Part shown: piece by piece, positions 1-7,370 of the stretch
How the letters are laid out: every line of letters begins with the position of its first letter
How positions within the stretch are numbered: position 1 is the first letter of the stretch
NCBI GenBank assembly: GCA_964600665.1
Contig: CAZRKC010000044.1
Coordinates: 1-14,908, forward strand
Direction of reading: 5' to 3'
Source: CAZRKC01 sp964600665
GTDB lineage: Bacteria > Bacillota > SLNR01
Length of the DNA stretch: 14,908 nt
Notes under the pieces: model-generated
Databases searched by the model: none
Seen by the model: the letters and a program-made list of their open reading frames with translations, nothing else
What the model was told of the DNA's origin: nothing
Position numbers and translations under genes: made by a program

Positions 1-2
1 AT

Positions 3-78
3 GGCCCCATGGTCAAGCGGCCTAAGACACCGCCCTTTCACGGCGGTAACCCGGGTTCGAATCCCGGTGGGGTCACCA
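3..78 (+). tRNA. tRNA-Glu (anticodon UUC)
   Basis: A complete cloverleaf can be folded by eye. The 7-bp acceptor stem GGCCCCA/TGGGGTC contains one G-T pair and is followed by discriminator A and an encoded CCA. The anticodon stem CCGCC/GGCGG closes a 7-nt loop with anticodon TTC at 37-39. The T arm has the expected GGTTCGAATCC core. It decodes GAA/GAG. An intrinsic terminator follows 10 nt later, so this is the last gene of its transcript; any promoter or sister tRNA lies outside the window. Confidence 0.97.
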
Positions 79-87
79 GTTTTCCAG

Positions 88-108
88 CGGGTATGCTACC
101 CGTTTTTT
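88..108 (+). terminator. Intrinsic terminator of the tRNA-Glu transcript
   Basis: A 6-bp GC-rich hairpin (CGGGTA, loop TGC, TACCCG) at 88-102 is followed directly by six T residues at 103-108. It lies just downstream of the tRNA CCA end. Confidence 0.9.
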
Positions 109-153
109 ATTTGCGATTGTGATGATTGATCTCAAAACCGATGGAACGCAAAA

Positions 154-181
154 CGAAACCCTCTGGGACAGAGGGTTTCGC
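154..181 (-). terminator. Intrinsic terminator of the leftward membrane-protein gene
   Basis: A perfect 12-bp inverted repeat (CGAAACCCTCTG / CAGAGGGTTTCG, 3-nt loop) spans 154-180. Read leftward it is followed by TTTTGC, so it terminates the gene that ends at 183. It may also give weak termination rightward. Confidence 0.85.
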
Positions 182-182
182 T

Positions 183-662
183 TTATCCTTTTGGTTTGCC
201 TGATGTGCCGCTGACCACACCGGCAATGAACACAAGGGGAACTGACAAAGCTAAAATATGGAAGGGAAGTGCAGGGTATACCGCTTCGATCCAGCCTTGG
301 AAGGGCAGTGAGACTGGCAGCAGCGTGAATCCGTATCGAATCGTATTATATGGGGTCAAACTACGGAAATACAAGGCGAGTAAAATCAGCAGGATCATGG
401 GGATCGTACCACCAATGGCAAATTCCCACCCTTCGGTGGTGGATTTGAGAGTTTTGGCGGATGTGCGCCGCATCACCCAAAAATATAGGATGACTGAAAG
501 CAGACTTAAAACCAGGACCACCATGGCACCGAACTCGGAGGCGCCACGGGACTGGAATAAGCCATTTATGGACATGATTAATCCACCCAGGACGGCCATG
601 ATCAAATGCCAGCCCCAGAAGACCAGGATGCGGGGAAACAGGGTTGCAAGAAAGATTAGCAC
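183..662 (-). CDS. Small integral membrane protein of unknown function
   Basis: This 159-residue protein is not a family I recognise. The start is GTG at 662, supported by a strong Shine-Dalgarno (AAGGAGGG, 669-676) six bases upstream. It is almost entirely hydrophobic. About five membrane segments can be seen, near residues 9-31, 43-64, 79-99, 104-122 and 129-151. A short basic stretch (MRRTSAKTLK) follows the second segment, and the tail GTSGKPKG is probably cytoplasmic. It has no cysteine pairs, nucleotide-binding loop or obvious polar signature that would suggest a transporter class. It is transcribed away from trmK and ends at its own terminator, so it is probably monocistronic. A TATAAT box lies just upstream of the Shine-Dalgarno (near 682-687), but no matching -35 box was found. 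Confidence 0.75.
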   Translation of the reverse strand: MLIFLATLFPRILVFWGWHLIMAVLGGLIMSINGLFQSRGASEFGAMVVLVLSLLSVILYFWVMRRTSAKTLKSTTEGWEFAIGGTIPMILLILLALYFRSLTPYNTIRYGFTLLPVSLPFQGWIEAVYPALPFHILALSVPLVFIAGVVSGTSGKPKG

Positions 663-852
663 ACAAAGCCCTCCTTCGTATTATAGATGTACAAAAAGGG
701 GCATTCCATTTCAATTTCTACCATAATGCTGTGTTTGGAAGATTCGCGATGATTGGGCTTTACCCCTGCAGAAAGAATCATCAGATTATGCGCCGAGCAG
801 GAGGGTTTACGACATACGAGAGGAATATATACGCTATGAAGGAGGTTTCACC

Positions 853-1548
853 ATGCAACTTTCAAAACGTTTGATGGCCATCGCCGATATGATTCCCTCG
901 GATGCCACCGTGTGTGATGTGGGTACAGATCATGCCTATTTGCCGATTTATCTGGCGACTCGTGGCACACATCCCCAAATCATTGCCACTGAGCTCAGTG
1001 CAGGTCCCATTGCCCGGGCTTTGTCCCATGTTTGTGAACACGGGATGGAGCACCGGGTTGAATTACGTATGGGAGACGGTTTGGATCCGATCCAGCCTGG
1101 CGAAGTGGACACACTGGTTTTAGCGGGCATGGGTGGTGCGACGATGGTGGAAATCCTCAATAAAGGGAAAGCGCATCTGCCGCATATCAAACATCTGGTG
1201 TTGCAACCTATGGGAAGTGTCGGCGCCGTCAGACGCTGGTTGGATGAAGCTGGTTTTTACGCTGCAGCTGAAGATTTGGTTTTGGAAGAGGGCAAATATT
1301 ATGAAATCATCCACGGGATGCCGGGACAGGAATCCAAGGCTGCACCTATGCGTTTTATCGTCGGACCACGGCTGCTGGATTCATTCCATCCCTTGCTGGA
1401 GCCTTATATCAGAGATCAGATTCGCCACTGGCAGCAGATTCGAGACAACGTGTCGCAAGGCAAAGGGGATGACATGGACACGCGGCTGCAAGAGATCAAT
1501 GATCACTTGCAACTACTGGAGGGGGCGATTGCATGGCTCCAAAAGTAA
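853..1548 (+). CDS. trmK: tRNA (adenine(22)-N1)-methyltransferase TrmK
   Basis: This 231-residue SAM-dependent methyltransferase belongs to the TrmK (YqfN) family, which methylates N1 of A22 in the D-loop of tRNAs. The N-terminal Rossmann fold carries the family's SAM loop VCDVGTDHAYLPIYL at residues 20-34, with acidic residues D22 and D26. The catalytic-face motif LAGMGGATM lies near residues 90-98. The C-terminal part (about 175-231) is helical and looks like the short coiled coil typical of the family. The start is ATG 853, six bases after AAGGAGGT (839-846). It overlaps the following NIF3-family gene by 16 nt, the usual trmK-nif3 coupling in Bacillota. The rpoD gene often found upstream in this phylum is absent here. 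Confidence 0.95.
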   Translation: MQLSKRLMAIADMIPSDATVCDVGTDHAYLPIYLATRGTHPQIIATELSAGPIARALSHVCEHGMEHRVELRMGDGLDPIQPGEVDTLVLAGMGGATMVEILNKGKAHLPHIKHLVLQPMGSVGAVRRWLDEAGFYAAAEDLVLEEGKYYEIIHGMPGQESKAAPMRFIVGPRLLDSFHPLLEPYIRDQIRHWQQIRDNVSQGKGDDMDTRLQEINDHLQLLEGAIAWLQK

Positions 1549-2330
1549 AGGATATCCAGAGCTGGATCCATCAGATCGCACCGGAAGATACAGCGATGGA
1601 ATGGGATGCTGTGGGGCTGCAGATCGGTGATCCGGATCGCATCATCACGCGTGTGTTGATCGCATTGGATTTGACGCAGACTGTGGTGACAGAAGCGGTG
1701 ACGGGCGGTTACGAAATTGTGGTTTTACACCATCCGTTTATTTTTAAACCAATTGCTCAGATTCGTCTGGACATGCCGGTGGGGAAAATGCTGACAGCCT
1801 TGTTGACCCACGGCATTGCTGTGCTGGTTGCCCATACCAATCTGGATCTCGCCCCCCAAGGAGTCAGTCAAATTCTAGCAGAGCGGTTGGATTTAATGGA
1901 TATTCGCCCTTTGACGGAAAGCGGGTTGGGGCGCATGGGGAATTTGGCGGAGCCGATGCGGCTGGTGGCTTTTGCTGATGGGGTGGCTGCAAAATTAGAT
2001 TCACCGCATCTCCGGATTCTCGGTGAACCAGATCAGATGGTAACCCGCGTGGCAGTTTGCGGTGGCAGCGGTGGCGATTTGATTCCTGCCATGGACATCT
2101 GCGATTTAGATGTGCTGGTAACGGGGGATATCGCCTATCACGATGCGATGGCAGCAATTGAAATGGGATTAAGTTTAATCGATGCCGGCCATCGGGAGAC
2201 GGAACGGCCGGTTCTGGATCATTTGGCAACGTACCTGCGGCAGCAGCTGGATGCGCACGGACATGAAGATGTCGCTGTAACCGTATCATCACAAGGGAAT
2301 ACATCCATATGGATGGATAACAAGGGATAG
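1533..2330 (+). CDS. NIF3-like dinuclear metal centre protein (YqfO/GCH1 type 2 family)
   Basis: This 265-residue member of the NIF3/DUF34 family forms ring-shaped metal-binding oligomers; its physiological role is debated, and annotation as 'GTP cyclohydrolase I type 2' is common. Expected metal ligands are visible: the pair H66-H67 in VVLHHPF, H101 and D105 in VAHTNLD, and a C-terminal H220/E224 in GHRETE. At 265 residues it is the short form. The roughly 100-residue PII/CutA-like insert that lengthens B. subtilis YqfO is missing. It starts inside the trmK reading frame (16-nt overlap), implying translational coupling. A small terminator-like hairpin overlaps its stop codon. Confidence 0.93.
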   Translation: MAPKVKDIQSWIHQIAPEDTAMEWDAVGLQIGDPDRIITRVLIALDLTQTVVTEAVTGGYEIVVLHHPFIFKPIAQIRLDMPVGKMLTALLTHGIAVLVAHTNLDLAPQGVSQILAERLDLMDIRPLTESGLGRMGNLAEPMRLVAFADGVAAKLDSPHLRILGEPDQMVTRVAVCGGSGGDLIPAMDICDLDVLVTGDIAYHDAMAAIEMGLSLIDAGHRETERPVLDHLATYLRQQLDAHGHEDVAVTVSSQGNTSIWMDNKG

Positions 2331-2348
2331 ACTGCGGTCTATCTTTTT
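2326..2348 (+). terminator. Terminator-like hairpin overlapping the nif3 stop codon
   Basis: A 7-bp stem GATAGAC/GTCTATC with a TGCG loop (2326-2343) is followed by five T residues. It sits between the nif3-like gene and the zinc-ribbon gene, which are otherwise spaced like operon partners. The stem is AT-rich, so it may be only a partial attenuator. Confidence 0.5.
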
Positions 2349-2376
2349 ATTTTCCCTATTAAAGGAGGAAACCCTC

Positions 2377-3096
2377 ATGAGTGATTTGGATCAATTGTAC
2401 CGGTTGCAGGAGCTGGATCGTACCCGGGACCAACTGGAGAAGAAGAAGGCGGCCATGACCGACAACCCTGATGGAGCGGCGGTGGCACAGCGATTGGAAC
2501 AGATGAACGATGCTCTTAAAAAGGAAAAAGATGCCTTGCAACTTGCAACCAAATCGATGCATCGCAAAGAGCTGGATTTAAAGGAGATGACATTACGTCA
2601 ACAGGATATCCAACGAAAGCTCTATGACGGATCCGTGACCAATGTCAAAGAGATGGAGAAAATGACGCAAATGGTGGAAGAGATCCAGGGAACGGTGAAT
2701 AAACTGGAAAATACCATCATCGGACTCATGATGGATTCTGAAGAGATGGAGGAGCACATCCGTCATCTGACAGCGGAAGTGACTGAAGTTTCCGCTGAAT
2801 ATGAGTCCATGTTCGCCAGTAGTCGGGAAGCCATCATGAAGGTGGAAACGGAACTGGCTGCGATCCCTTTGGAACGGGAAGCCATCATGGCGACGATTCC
2901 CCCGGCATTGCTGGCTCGTTATGAGCATACCCGATCCCGTTTGGGGGGTGTTGCCATGGCTAAAGTGGGTAAAGACCATGTCTGCCGGGGATGCCGGGTG
3001 GGTGTGTCCATGATTTTAATCCAGGCGATCAGGAAAGGGGATCAGCCTGTTCAGTGTGAAAGCTGCGGCAGGATTCTGGTCTGGGATAGAGAATAG
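2377..3096 (+). CDS. Coiled-coil protein with C-terminal C4 zinc ribbon (COG1579 type)
   Basis: This 239-residue protein has two parts. Residues about 5-180 are charged, leucine-rich heptads forming a long antiparallel coiled-coil hairpin. The C-terminus is a C4 zinc ribbon with ligands C203-xx-C206 and C227-xx-C230 (CRGC...CESC). This is the COG1579 architecture (zinc-ribbon domain, possibly nucleic-acid binding), usually found next to nif3-like genes and RNase HI in Bacillota, as here. Its biochemical function is not established. The start is ATG 2377, after the Shine-Dalgarno AAAGGAGGAAA. The next gene begins 30 nt downstream. Confidence 0.9.
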   Translation: MSDLDQLYRLQELDRTRDQLEKKKAAMTDNPDGAAVAQRLEQMNDALKKEKDALQLATKSMHRKELDLKEMTLRQQDIQRKLYDGSVTNVKEMEKMTQMVEEIQGTVNKLENTIIGLMMDSEEMEEHIRHLTAEVTEVSAEYESMFASSREAIMKVETELAAIPLEREAIMATIPPALLARYEHTRSRLGGVAMAKVGKDHVCRGCRVGVSMILIQAIRKGDQPVQCESCGRILVWDRE

Positions 3097-3126
3097 AGGG
3101 CTATCTGCACTATCAGGAGGAATTCC

Positions 3127-3537
3127 ATGGACGAGATCATTATCTATACCGACGGTGCTTCCCGCGGCAATCCTGGTCCGGCTGGCATCGGTGTGGTTTT
3201 ATGCACCCGAAAAGGGGAGATCATTCAAGAGATCAGTGAACATCTGGGGACTGCGACAAATAACATTGCTGAGTATACAGCGGTGATCCGGGGACTGGAA
3301 GCGGCAGCATTGCTGAAGGCAAAACGGGCAACAGTCGTCAGTGACAGCCAGTTGATGGTCCGCCAGATGACAGGGGAGTATAAAGTCAAAAATGAAGGGT
3401 TGATTCCATTGCATCATCGTATCAGGCAGCTTGCATGTGCTTTTGAGGGTGTGGAATTTGTGCATATCCCCCGGGAACGGAATCAACGGGCGGACCGGTT
3501 GTCCAAAAAAGGAAGTATGGGCGAACCGGAAATTTAA
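3127..3537 (+). CDS. rnhA: Ribonuclease HI family protein
   Basis: This 136-residue single-domain RNase H is predicted to hydrolyse the RNA strand of RNA/DNA hybrids. All four carboxylates of the DEDD active site are present: D9 in YTDGASRGNPG, E49 in TNNIAEY, D73 in VSDSQL and D123 in RADRL. It lacks a hybrid-binding domain and the basic handle loop of E. coli RNase HI, matching the short Bacillota/archaeal-like type. The start ATG 3127 follows AGGAGGAATTCC. It ends the trmK-nif3-zinc ribbon-rnhA block. No terminator is seen before the next promoter 25 nt later. Confidence 0.93.
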   Translation: MDEIIIYTDGASRGNPGPAGIGVVLCTRKGEIIQEISEHLGTATNNIAEYTAVIRGLEAAALLKAKRATVVSDSQLMVRQMTGEYKVKNEGLIPLHHRIRQLACAFEGVEFVHIPRERNQRADRLSKKGSMGEPEI

Positions 3538-3562
3538 CAAGGCAAGAAAATGTGGAATCAGA

Positions 3563-3591
3563 TTGACTTTATTTTCAACCAGCGCTATAAT
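3563..3591 (+). promoter_or_regulatory. Sigma-A promoter of the poly-Asp secreted protein gene
   Basis: A -35 box TTGACT (3563-3568) and a perfect -10 box TATAAT (3586-3591) are separated by exactly 17 nt. Transcription would start near 3598 and leave a 5' leader of about 60 nt. Confidence 0.85.
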
Positions 3592-3659
3592 CGTAAGCAG
3601 GAAAGTGTTCCGGCGAGTCCGGTAGAGATAATCAAATATTGGCGAAAGGAGGCGGAACG

Positions 3660-4100
3660 ATGCGTAAAAATATGTGGACCGTTATGGTGGCATTCCTTTT
3701 GGTTCTGGCATTGACCACTGCGGTGTTTGCCGCCAAAGGGGGCCTGGGGATTTTTAAATCCTCTGTGGCAACCAGCGAAGGTTCTGAATCGGATGGTGAA
3801 CTGAATGAAGATGAGCCGAAACTGGAAGAAGATGATGATGAAGATGAAGAATCCCATGGTGCTCGGTTGATTTATCCCGAAAAAGAAGGCAAAGAATTCG
3901 GGCAGGCTATTAGTGCATTAGCAAAAACTGAACCAGGGGCTGTTGCAAAAGCAATCAAAGAAGCTCGGATTGCGAAAGGGATTACCGAACACGATGATGA
4001 TGATGATGACGATGACGAAGATGATGACGATGATGATGACGACGATGATGAAGATGACGACGATTATGATGATGACGATGACGAAGATGACGACGATTAA
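3660..4100 (+). CDS. Secreted, extremely acidic protein with poly-aspartate tail
   Basis: The start is ATG 3660, six bases after AAAGGAGGC, rather than the in-frame TTG at 3639, which would lie upstream of the ribosome site. The 146-residue product opens with a clear signal peptide: MRKN, a hydrophobic core, and likely cleavage after AVFA. The mature chain has an acidic stretch (about residues 38-62), a short globular-looking core (GKEFG...AKTEPGAVAKAI, about 75-103) and a 35-residue tail of 31 Asp, 3 Glu and 1 Tyr running to the stop. Binding of Ca2+ or another cation is a reasonable inference from composition but is not shown. The core aligns without gaps to the core of the secreted protein at 8150-8551. 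I know of no named family. A strong terminator follows. Confidence 0.85.
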   Translation: MRKNMWTVMVAFLLVLALTTAVFAAKGGLGIFKSSVATSEGSESDGELNEDEPKLEEDDDEDEESHGARLIYPEKEGKEFGQAISALAKTEPGAVAKAIKEARIAKGITEHDDDDDDDDEDDDDDDDDDDEDDDDYDDDDDEDDDD

Positions 4101-4137
4101 TGCATCATGCGTTCAATTATCAAAAAGGCAAACAAGC

Positions 4138-4173
4138 AAACAGGACATCTCTCTCTGAGATGTCCTGTTTTTT
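4138..4173 (+). terminator. Strong bidirectional intrinsic terminator
   Basis: A perfect 14-bp stem (AAACAGGACATCTC / GAGATGTCCTGTTT, 5-nt loop) at 4138-4170 is followed by further T residues rightward. Leftward it is followed by a T-rich run as well (complement of AGCAAA). It separates the convergent poly-Asp gene and the catalase/DUF454 pair and can serve both. Confidence 0.92.
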
Positions 4174-4179
4174 GCTAGT

Positions 4180-4587
4180 TCATGAAGATTTGTCAGACAC
4201 AGTCTTAGGCAAATCTTCCATCGTCTTAAGCATCTGTAAATGGATCGTGACACCGATCCCCACAGCAAAGAGCAGGACTCGGACATGCCAGTGGCCGATG
4301 GCCAGGATGGATAAGCCCAGCGTGATCCACAAGATGGCGATGGTGCTGGTCCGGGTTTGCCGGGTGATGGATTTATGGGTCACGTAGTTGTAGATATAGG
4401 GTCCGAACACTGGATGATTGATCAGCCAATCATAGAGGCGAGGGGAGCTACGCACAAAACAGGCGGCAGCAAGGAGTAAAAAAGGCGTCGTGGGAAGGAC
4501 GGGGATAAAGATGCCTAAAAATCCCAGCCCTAAAGCTAAGCTGCCAACGATGCTGTACCCGATTTTCTTCATGGCGACTGATTTCAT
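4180..4587 (-). CDS. DUF454 (YbaN-like) small inner-membrane protein
   Basis: This 135-residue protein has the DUF454/YbaN signature: GxLGIFIPVLPTTPFLLLAAACFVRSSPRL at about residues 22-51, then WLINHPVFGPYI. Membrane segments are near residues 10-40 and in a C-terminal pair at about 82-120. The function of the family is unknown. The start is ATG 4587, seven bases after GGGGAGG (4595-4601). It lies 40 nt behind the catalase stop, on the same strand, with no terminator between, so it is probably co-transcribed with katA. Confidence 0.88.
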   Translation of the reverse strand: MKSVAMKKIGYSIVGSLALGLGFLGIFIPVLPTTPFLLLAAACFVRSSPRLYDWLINHPVFGPYIYNYVTHKSITRQTRTSTIAILWITLGLSILAIGHWHVRVLLFAVGIGVTIHLQMLKTMEDLPKTVSDKSS

Positions 4588-4627
4588 GCCTAATCCTCCC
4601 CAAGTGGTGTTCCAGCATTCAGGTCAA

Positions 4628-6088
4628 TCAGACGGCTTTACTGATGGAAATACCTAAAACATCTGCCATCATTTTACCATAATCGGGGTCAGCCAGGTAA
4701 CAATGTTTGATATGACGGATCTTGATTTCTTCCGGAGTATTCCCCATATGTGCAGCGGTATTCTTGCACAGGACTTCCTGCTGCTCTGGACTCATCAGAC
4801 GGAAAAGTTTACCGGGCTGCGTGTAGTAATCATCGTCATCTTCCCGGAAATTCCAGTTATCAGCGGCGCCATACAACGCCAAAGGCGGCTCTTTAAATCC
4901 CGGCTGCTCCTGAAGCTTACCGAAGGAATTTGGTTCGTAGGTGATATCGCCACTGTTGCCATCCACCCGTAAAGCGCCATCCCGATGATAACTTTTAAAT
5001 GGGCAGCGAGGGGCATTAACAGGTATCTGGTGGTGATTGACTCCTAAGCGGTACCGCTGGGCATCGCCATATGAGAAGAGTCGCCCATGGAGCATTTTAT
5101 CCGGAGAGAAACCGATGCCAGGTACCACTGCAGCCGGATTAAAGGCAGCTTGTTCCACATCGGAAAAGTAATTGTTGGGATTTTTGTTGAGTTCGACCAC
5201 GCCCACTTCGATCAACGGGTATTCACCATGGTACCAGACCTTTGTCAGGTCAAAAGGATTATATGGCATTTGATTCGCCTGTTCTTCAGTCATCACCTGG
5301 ATATACATGGTCCAGCGAGGGAAGTCACCTTTTTCAATGCTGGTATATAGATCTCGCTGATGGCTTTCCCGGTCATTTGCCACAATGGCAGCTGCTTCTT
5401 CATTGGTCAGGTTCTTGATGCTTTGCTGGGTCTTGAAATGGAATTTGACCCAGACTCGTTTATTTTCAGCATTGATCATACTGAATGTGTGACTGCCGAA
5501 ACCATGCATATGCCGGTAACTCGCGGGAATGCCCCGATCGCTCATGACAATGGTCACTTGGTGCAAGGCTTCTGGAAGCGATGTCCAAAAGTCCCAGTTC
5601 GATGTGGGATTATGCATGTTGGTCCGGGGGTCCCGTTTAACAACATGGTTGAGATCTGGGAATTTGAGCGGATCTCGCAGGAAAAACACCGGTGTATTAT
5701 TGCCCACCAGATCCCAGTTGCCCTCTTCAGTATAGAATTTCATGGCAAAACCGCGGATATCTCGCTCTGCATCAGCAGCACCCCGTTCGCCGGCTACGGT
5801 GGAAAAACGCATAAACATGTCGGTTTTCTTACCGATCTCAGAGAACAATTTGGCACGGGTGTACGGGGTAATATCATGGGTCACAGTCAAGGTGCCGAAT
5901 GCTCCGGATCCTTTGGCGTGCATGCGGCGTTCCGGAATCACTTCCCGGTCAAAATGGGCCAGTTTTTCCAAAAACCAAACATCCTGCATGAGTAAGGGTC
6001 CTCGGGGTCCGGCGGTCATGGAATTGTTGTTGTCAACCACAGGCGCACCAGCGGCGGTCGTCAGCTTTTCTTTTTGTTTGTCATCCAT
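4628..6088 (-). CDS. katA: Monofunctional heme catalase (clade 3, small subunit)
   Basis: This 486-residue cytoplasmic enzyme dismutates H2O2 to water and oxygen. Key residues are in place: distal His57 (RRMHAKGSGAFG), distal Asn130 (DLVGNNTPVFF), and proximal heme-ligand Tyr340 (RLFSYGDAQRYRLGVN). The His-to-Asn and His-to-Tyr spacings (73 and 283) equal those I recall for human catalase. Length and the lack of a C-terminal flavodoxin-like domain place it with small-subunit catalases. The start ATG 6088 is ten bases after AAAGGAGGG (6099-6107). A near-perfect promoter lies about 150 bp upstream, so the mRNA has a leader of about 145 nt. Downstream is a DUF454 gene. In an otherwise anaerobe-like genome it would serve oxygen tolerance (inference). 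Confidence 0.97.
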   Translation of the reverse strand: MDDKQKEKLTTAAGAPVVDNNNSMTAGPRGPLLMQDVWFLEKLAHFDREVIPERRMHAKGSGAFGTLTVTHDITPYTRAKLFSEIGKKTDMFMRFSTVAGERGAADAERDIRGFAMKFYTEEGNWDLVGNNTPVFFLRDPLKFPDLNHVVKRDPRTNMHNPTSNWDFWTSLPEALHQVTIVMSDRGIPASYRHMHGFGSHTFSMINAENKRVWVKFHFKTQQSIKNLTNEEAAAIVANDRESHQRDLYTSIEKGDFPRWTMYIQVMTEEQANQMPYNPFDLTKVWYHGEYPLIEVGVVELNKNPNNYFSDVEQAAFNPAAVVPGIGFSPDKMLHGRLFSYGDAQRYRLGVNHHQIPVNAPRCPFKSYHRDGALRVDGNSGDITYEPNSFGKLQEQPGFKEPPLALYGAADNWNFREDDDDYYTQPGKLFRLMSPEQQEVLCKNTAAHMGNTPEEIKIRHIKHCYLADPDYGKMMADVLGISISKAV

Positions 6089-6115
6089 GGATGATAATCC
6101 CTCCTTTGAAGTGGG

Positions 6116-6224
6116 TCCAAGCTATCGCTCCTGATAAAAAAACATCCGTTGAGGTCAGCCCAGAGAGGCATGATGGCCCCGGTGAGACAGTCACTGTCCG
6201 GATGTAGATGCAGTCTAGCTTGGA
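6116..6224 (-). promoter_or_regulatory. Structured-looking 5' leader of the catalase mRNA
   Basis: Between the katA promoter and its ribosome site the transcript carries a perfect 9-bp outer inverted repeat (6116-6124 with 6216-6224). It also has an inner 7-bp stem ACATCCG/CGGATGT (6199-6205 with 6142-6148) followed in the RNA by seven U residues, and a nested hairpin GACAG-TGA-CTGTC (6186-6198). The inner stem plus U-run resembles a branched terminator, so attenuation or a small RNA is possible. I do not recognise a known riboswitch class. Confidence 0.45.
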
Positions 6225-6238
6225 ATGATTACATATTT

Positions 6239-6267
6239 ATTATATCCCTTGAGGCAATTCTTGTCAA
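6239..6267 (-). promoter_or_regulatory. Consensus sigma-A promoter of katA
   Basis: Read leftward, TTGACA (6262-6267) and TATAAT (6239-6244) are both perfect and spaced exactly 17 nt. Predicted transcription start is near 6232. The -10 region is AT-rich (TATAATAAATATGTAA), where a PerR/Fur-type operator might sit, but no clean palindrome is visible. Confidence 0.92.
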
Positions 6268-6308
6268 TTCATATCGCCCGTGTATGGGTTGCCGACCAAG
6301 GCGTATCT

Positions 6309-7205
6309 TCAGATTTCCATGTCGTTGAACTGACGAAGCTGTCTGATGAGTTGATATTGAAAAAAAGTAGCAAAAACAGCCAGGATGAGAAAGGAGGCGA
6401 TTTTCGTGATCATGACCGGCAGCGGAATCTGGATGCCCGCAGCCATTTGGAAAACAGTCTGCAAAGGTAAAATCACGCCGATTACGGCACAGAGGGTCAT
6501 GATCAGACTGATGATGATGTATCCGGGACCTTTCTTGGACCGCAGATAGTAGAATCCGGCAAAGCACAAGGGAATGATAACCCCCAGGTCCAACACATAG
6601 GTGACTTCCGTGGTATAGTGCTCAATCAGCTTCAGGGATGTCCCAGCCAGCATTGCCCCCAAAATATCCGGAAGCCATGCCAGACCTAAAGCCAAGCCGG
6701 TGATGATCAAAAATGCCGGGACTCCATGGATCACCGGCATCGCAGCCATTTTTGCCTCAAGGCGAGGAATACTGATGGATGTGAGACTGGCGATGAGGCC
6801 GAAGAGACTGGTGGAAAACAATCCAATGTAGACAAGGTGCAAGGGATTGTATTGAACCCCAAAAGCAACGGCGGAGGCATAGTAAAGTGAGACGCCCAAG
6901 AAAGAGGCTAGCATCAACCGGGTCAATACCGTGGGTTTGCGAACATCCCGGATCAGGGTATAGATTAAGGCCGGCACCAGAATCAGGAGAATCGCCAGAT
7001 CGGTTCCTTTGAATATGGGTGCCCGAAAGTATGAATCTCTGGCGTAGATGCCATCGCCGTACAATCGGATGGGATCTCCATACTGGTTCATCACTTCCAT
7101 TGGCGTACCGCCTGTTGAATAAAACAAGCCCACACTGGTAGAAATCAAGGCCAGCATGATGACTAACATGGTCAAACGGTGGATCAAAACATGATTTCGT
7201 TGCAT
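6309..7205 (-). CDS. Polytopic membrane protein of unknown family
   Basis: The ATG at 7205 is preferred over the in-frame GTG at 7214, because the Shine-Dalgarno AGGAG (7214-7218) overlaps that GTG and lies eight bases before the ATG. The product is 298 residues. The first segment (about 9-28) is followed by a roughly 35-residue polar extracytoplasmic loop (GGTPMEVMNQYGDPIRLYGDG). About seven more hydrophobic segments follow, near 63-80, 90-112, 117-138, 150-175, 195-215, 222-245 and 260-285, and the end is basic (QYQLIRQLRQFNDMEI). There are no cysteines in motifs, heme sites or nucleotide loops, and I do not recognise the family. It lies upstream of katA on the same strand but is separated from it by the katA promoter. 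Confidence 0.8.
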   Translation of the reverse strand: MQRNHVLIHRLTMLVIMLALISTSVGLFYSTGGTPMEVMNQYGDPIRLYGDGIYARDSYFRAPIFKGTDLAILLILVPALIYTLIRDVRKPTVLTRLMLASFLGVSLYYASAVAFGVQYNPLHLVYIGLFSTSLFGLIASLTSISIPRLEAKMAAMPVIHGVPAFLIITGLALGLAWLPDILGAMLAGTSLKLIEHYTTEVTYVLDLGVIIPLCFAGFYYLRSKKGPGYIIISLIMTLCAVIGVILPLQTVFQMAAGIQIPLPVMITKIASFLILAVFATFFQYQLIRQLRQFNDMEI

Positions 7206-7370
7206 CAAATTCACTCCTGCTTATGATGGATTTGCATTCTCCGTTCCCTATATTATCATAATCCAGGAATCGGGGATAGAGTATAGTATGAATATGATTC
7301 ACGCTGGTTCTGGCAGGAAATGGCGCCTGCAAAGCGTAGATAATGGTTAACGACGATGGGAGGTGATGGT

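Noticed and set aside
196..726. 176-codon + strand open frame at the left end
   Set aside because: It is antisense to the membrane protein with a strong ribosome site on the other strand. Its composition (many Arg/Lys/Thr, no domain) looks like a shadow.
806..833. Promoter for trmK (TTTACG, 16 nt, TATACG)
   Set aside because: Both boxes are weak, and the implied start would fall on the ribosome binding site. I leave the trmK promoter undefined.
3639..3659. TTG 3639 as start of the poly-Asp protein
   Set aside because: It would place the Shine-Dalgarno AAAGGAGG inside the coding region and put MAKGGGT before a normal signal peptide. ATG 3660 fits better.
5360..5995. 211-codon open frame on the + strand inside the catalase gene
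   Set aside because: It lies wholly antisense to a catalase with all catalytic residues. It has no ribosome site of note and no recognisable motif, so it is a shadow frame.
6225..6250. PerR box at the katA promoter
   Set aside because: The region is AT-rich, but I could not place a 7-1-7 inverted repeat with good symmetry. A regulator is plausible but not supported by the bases.
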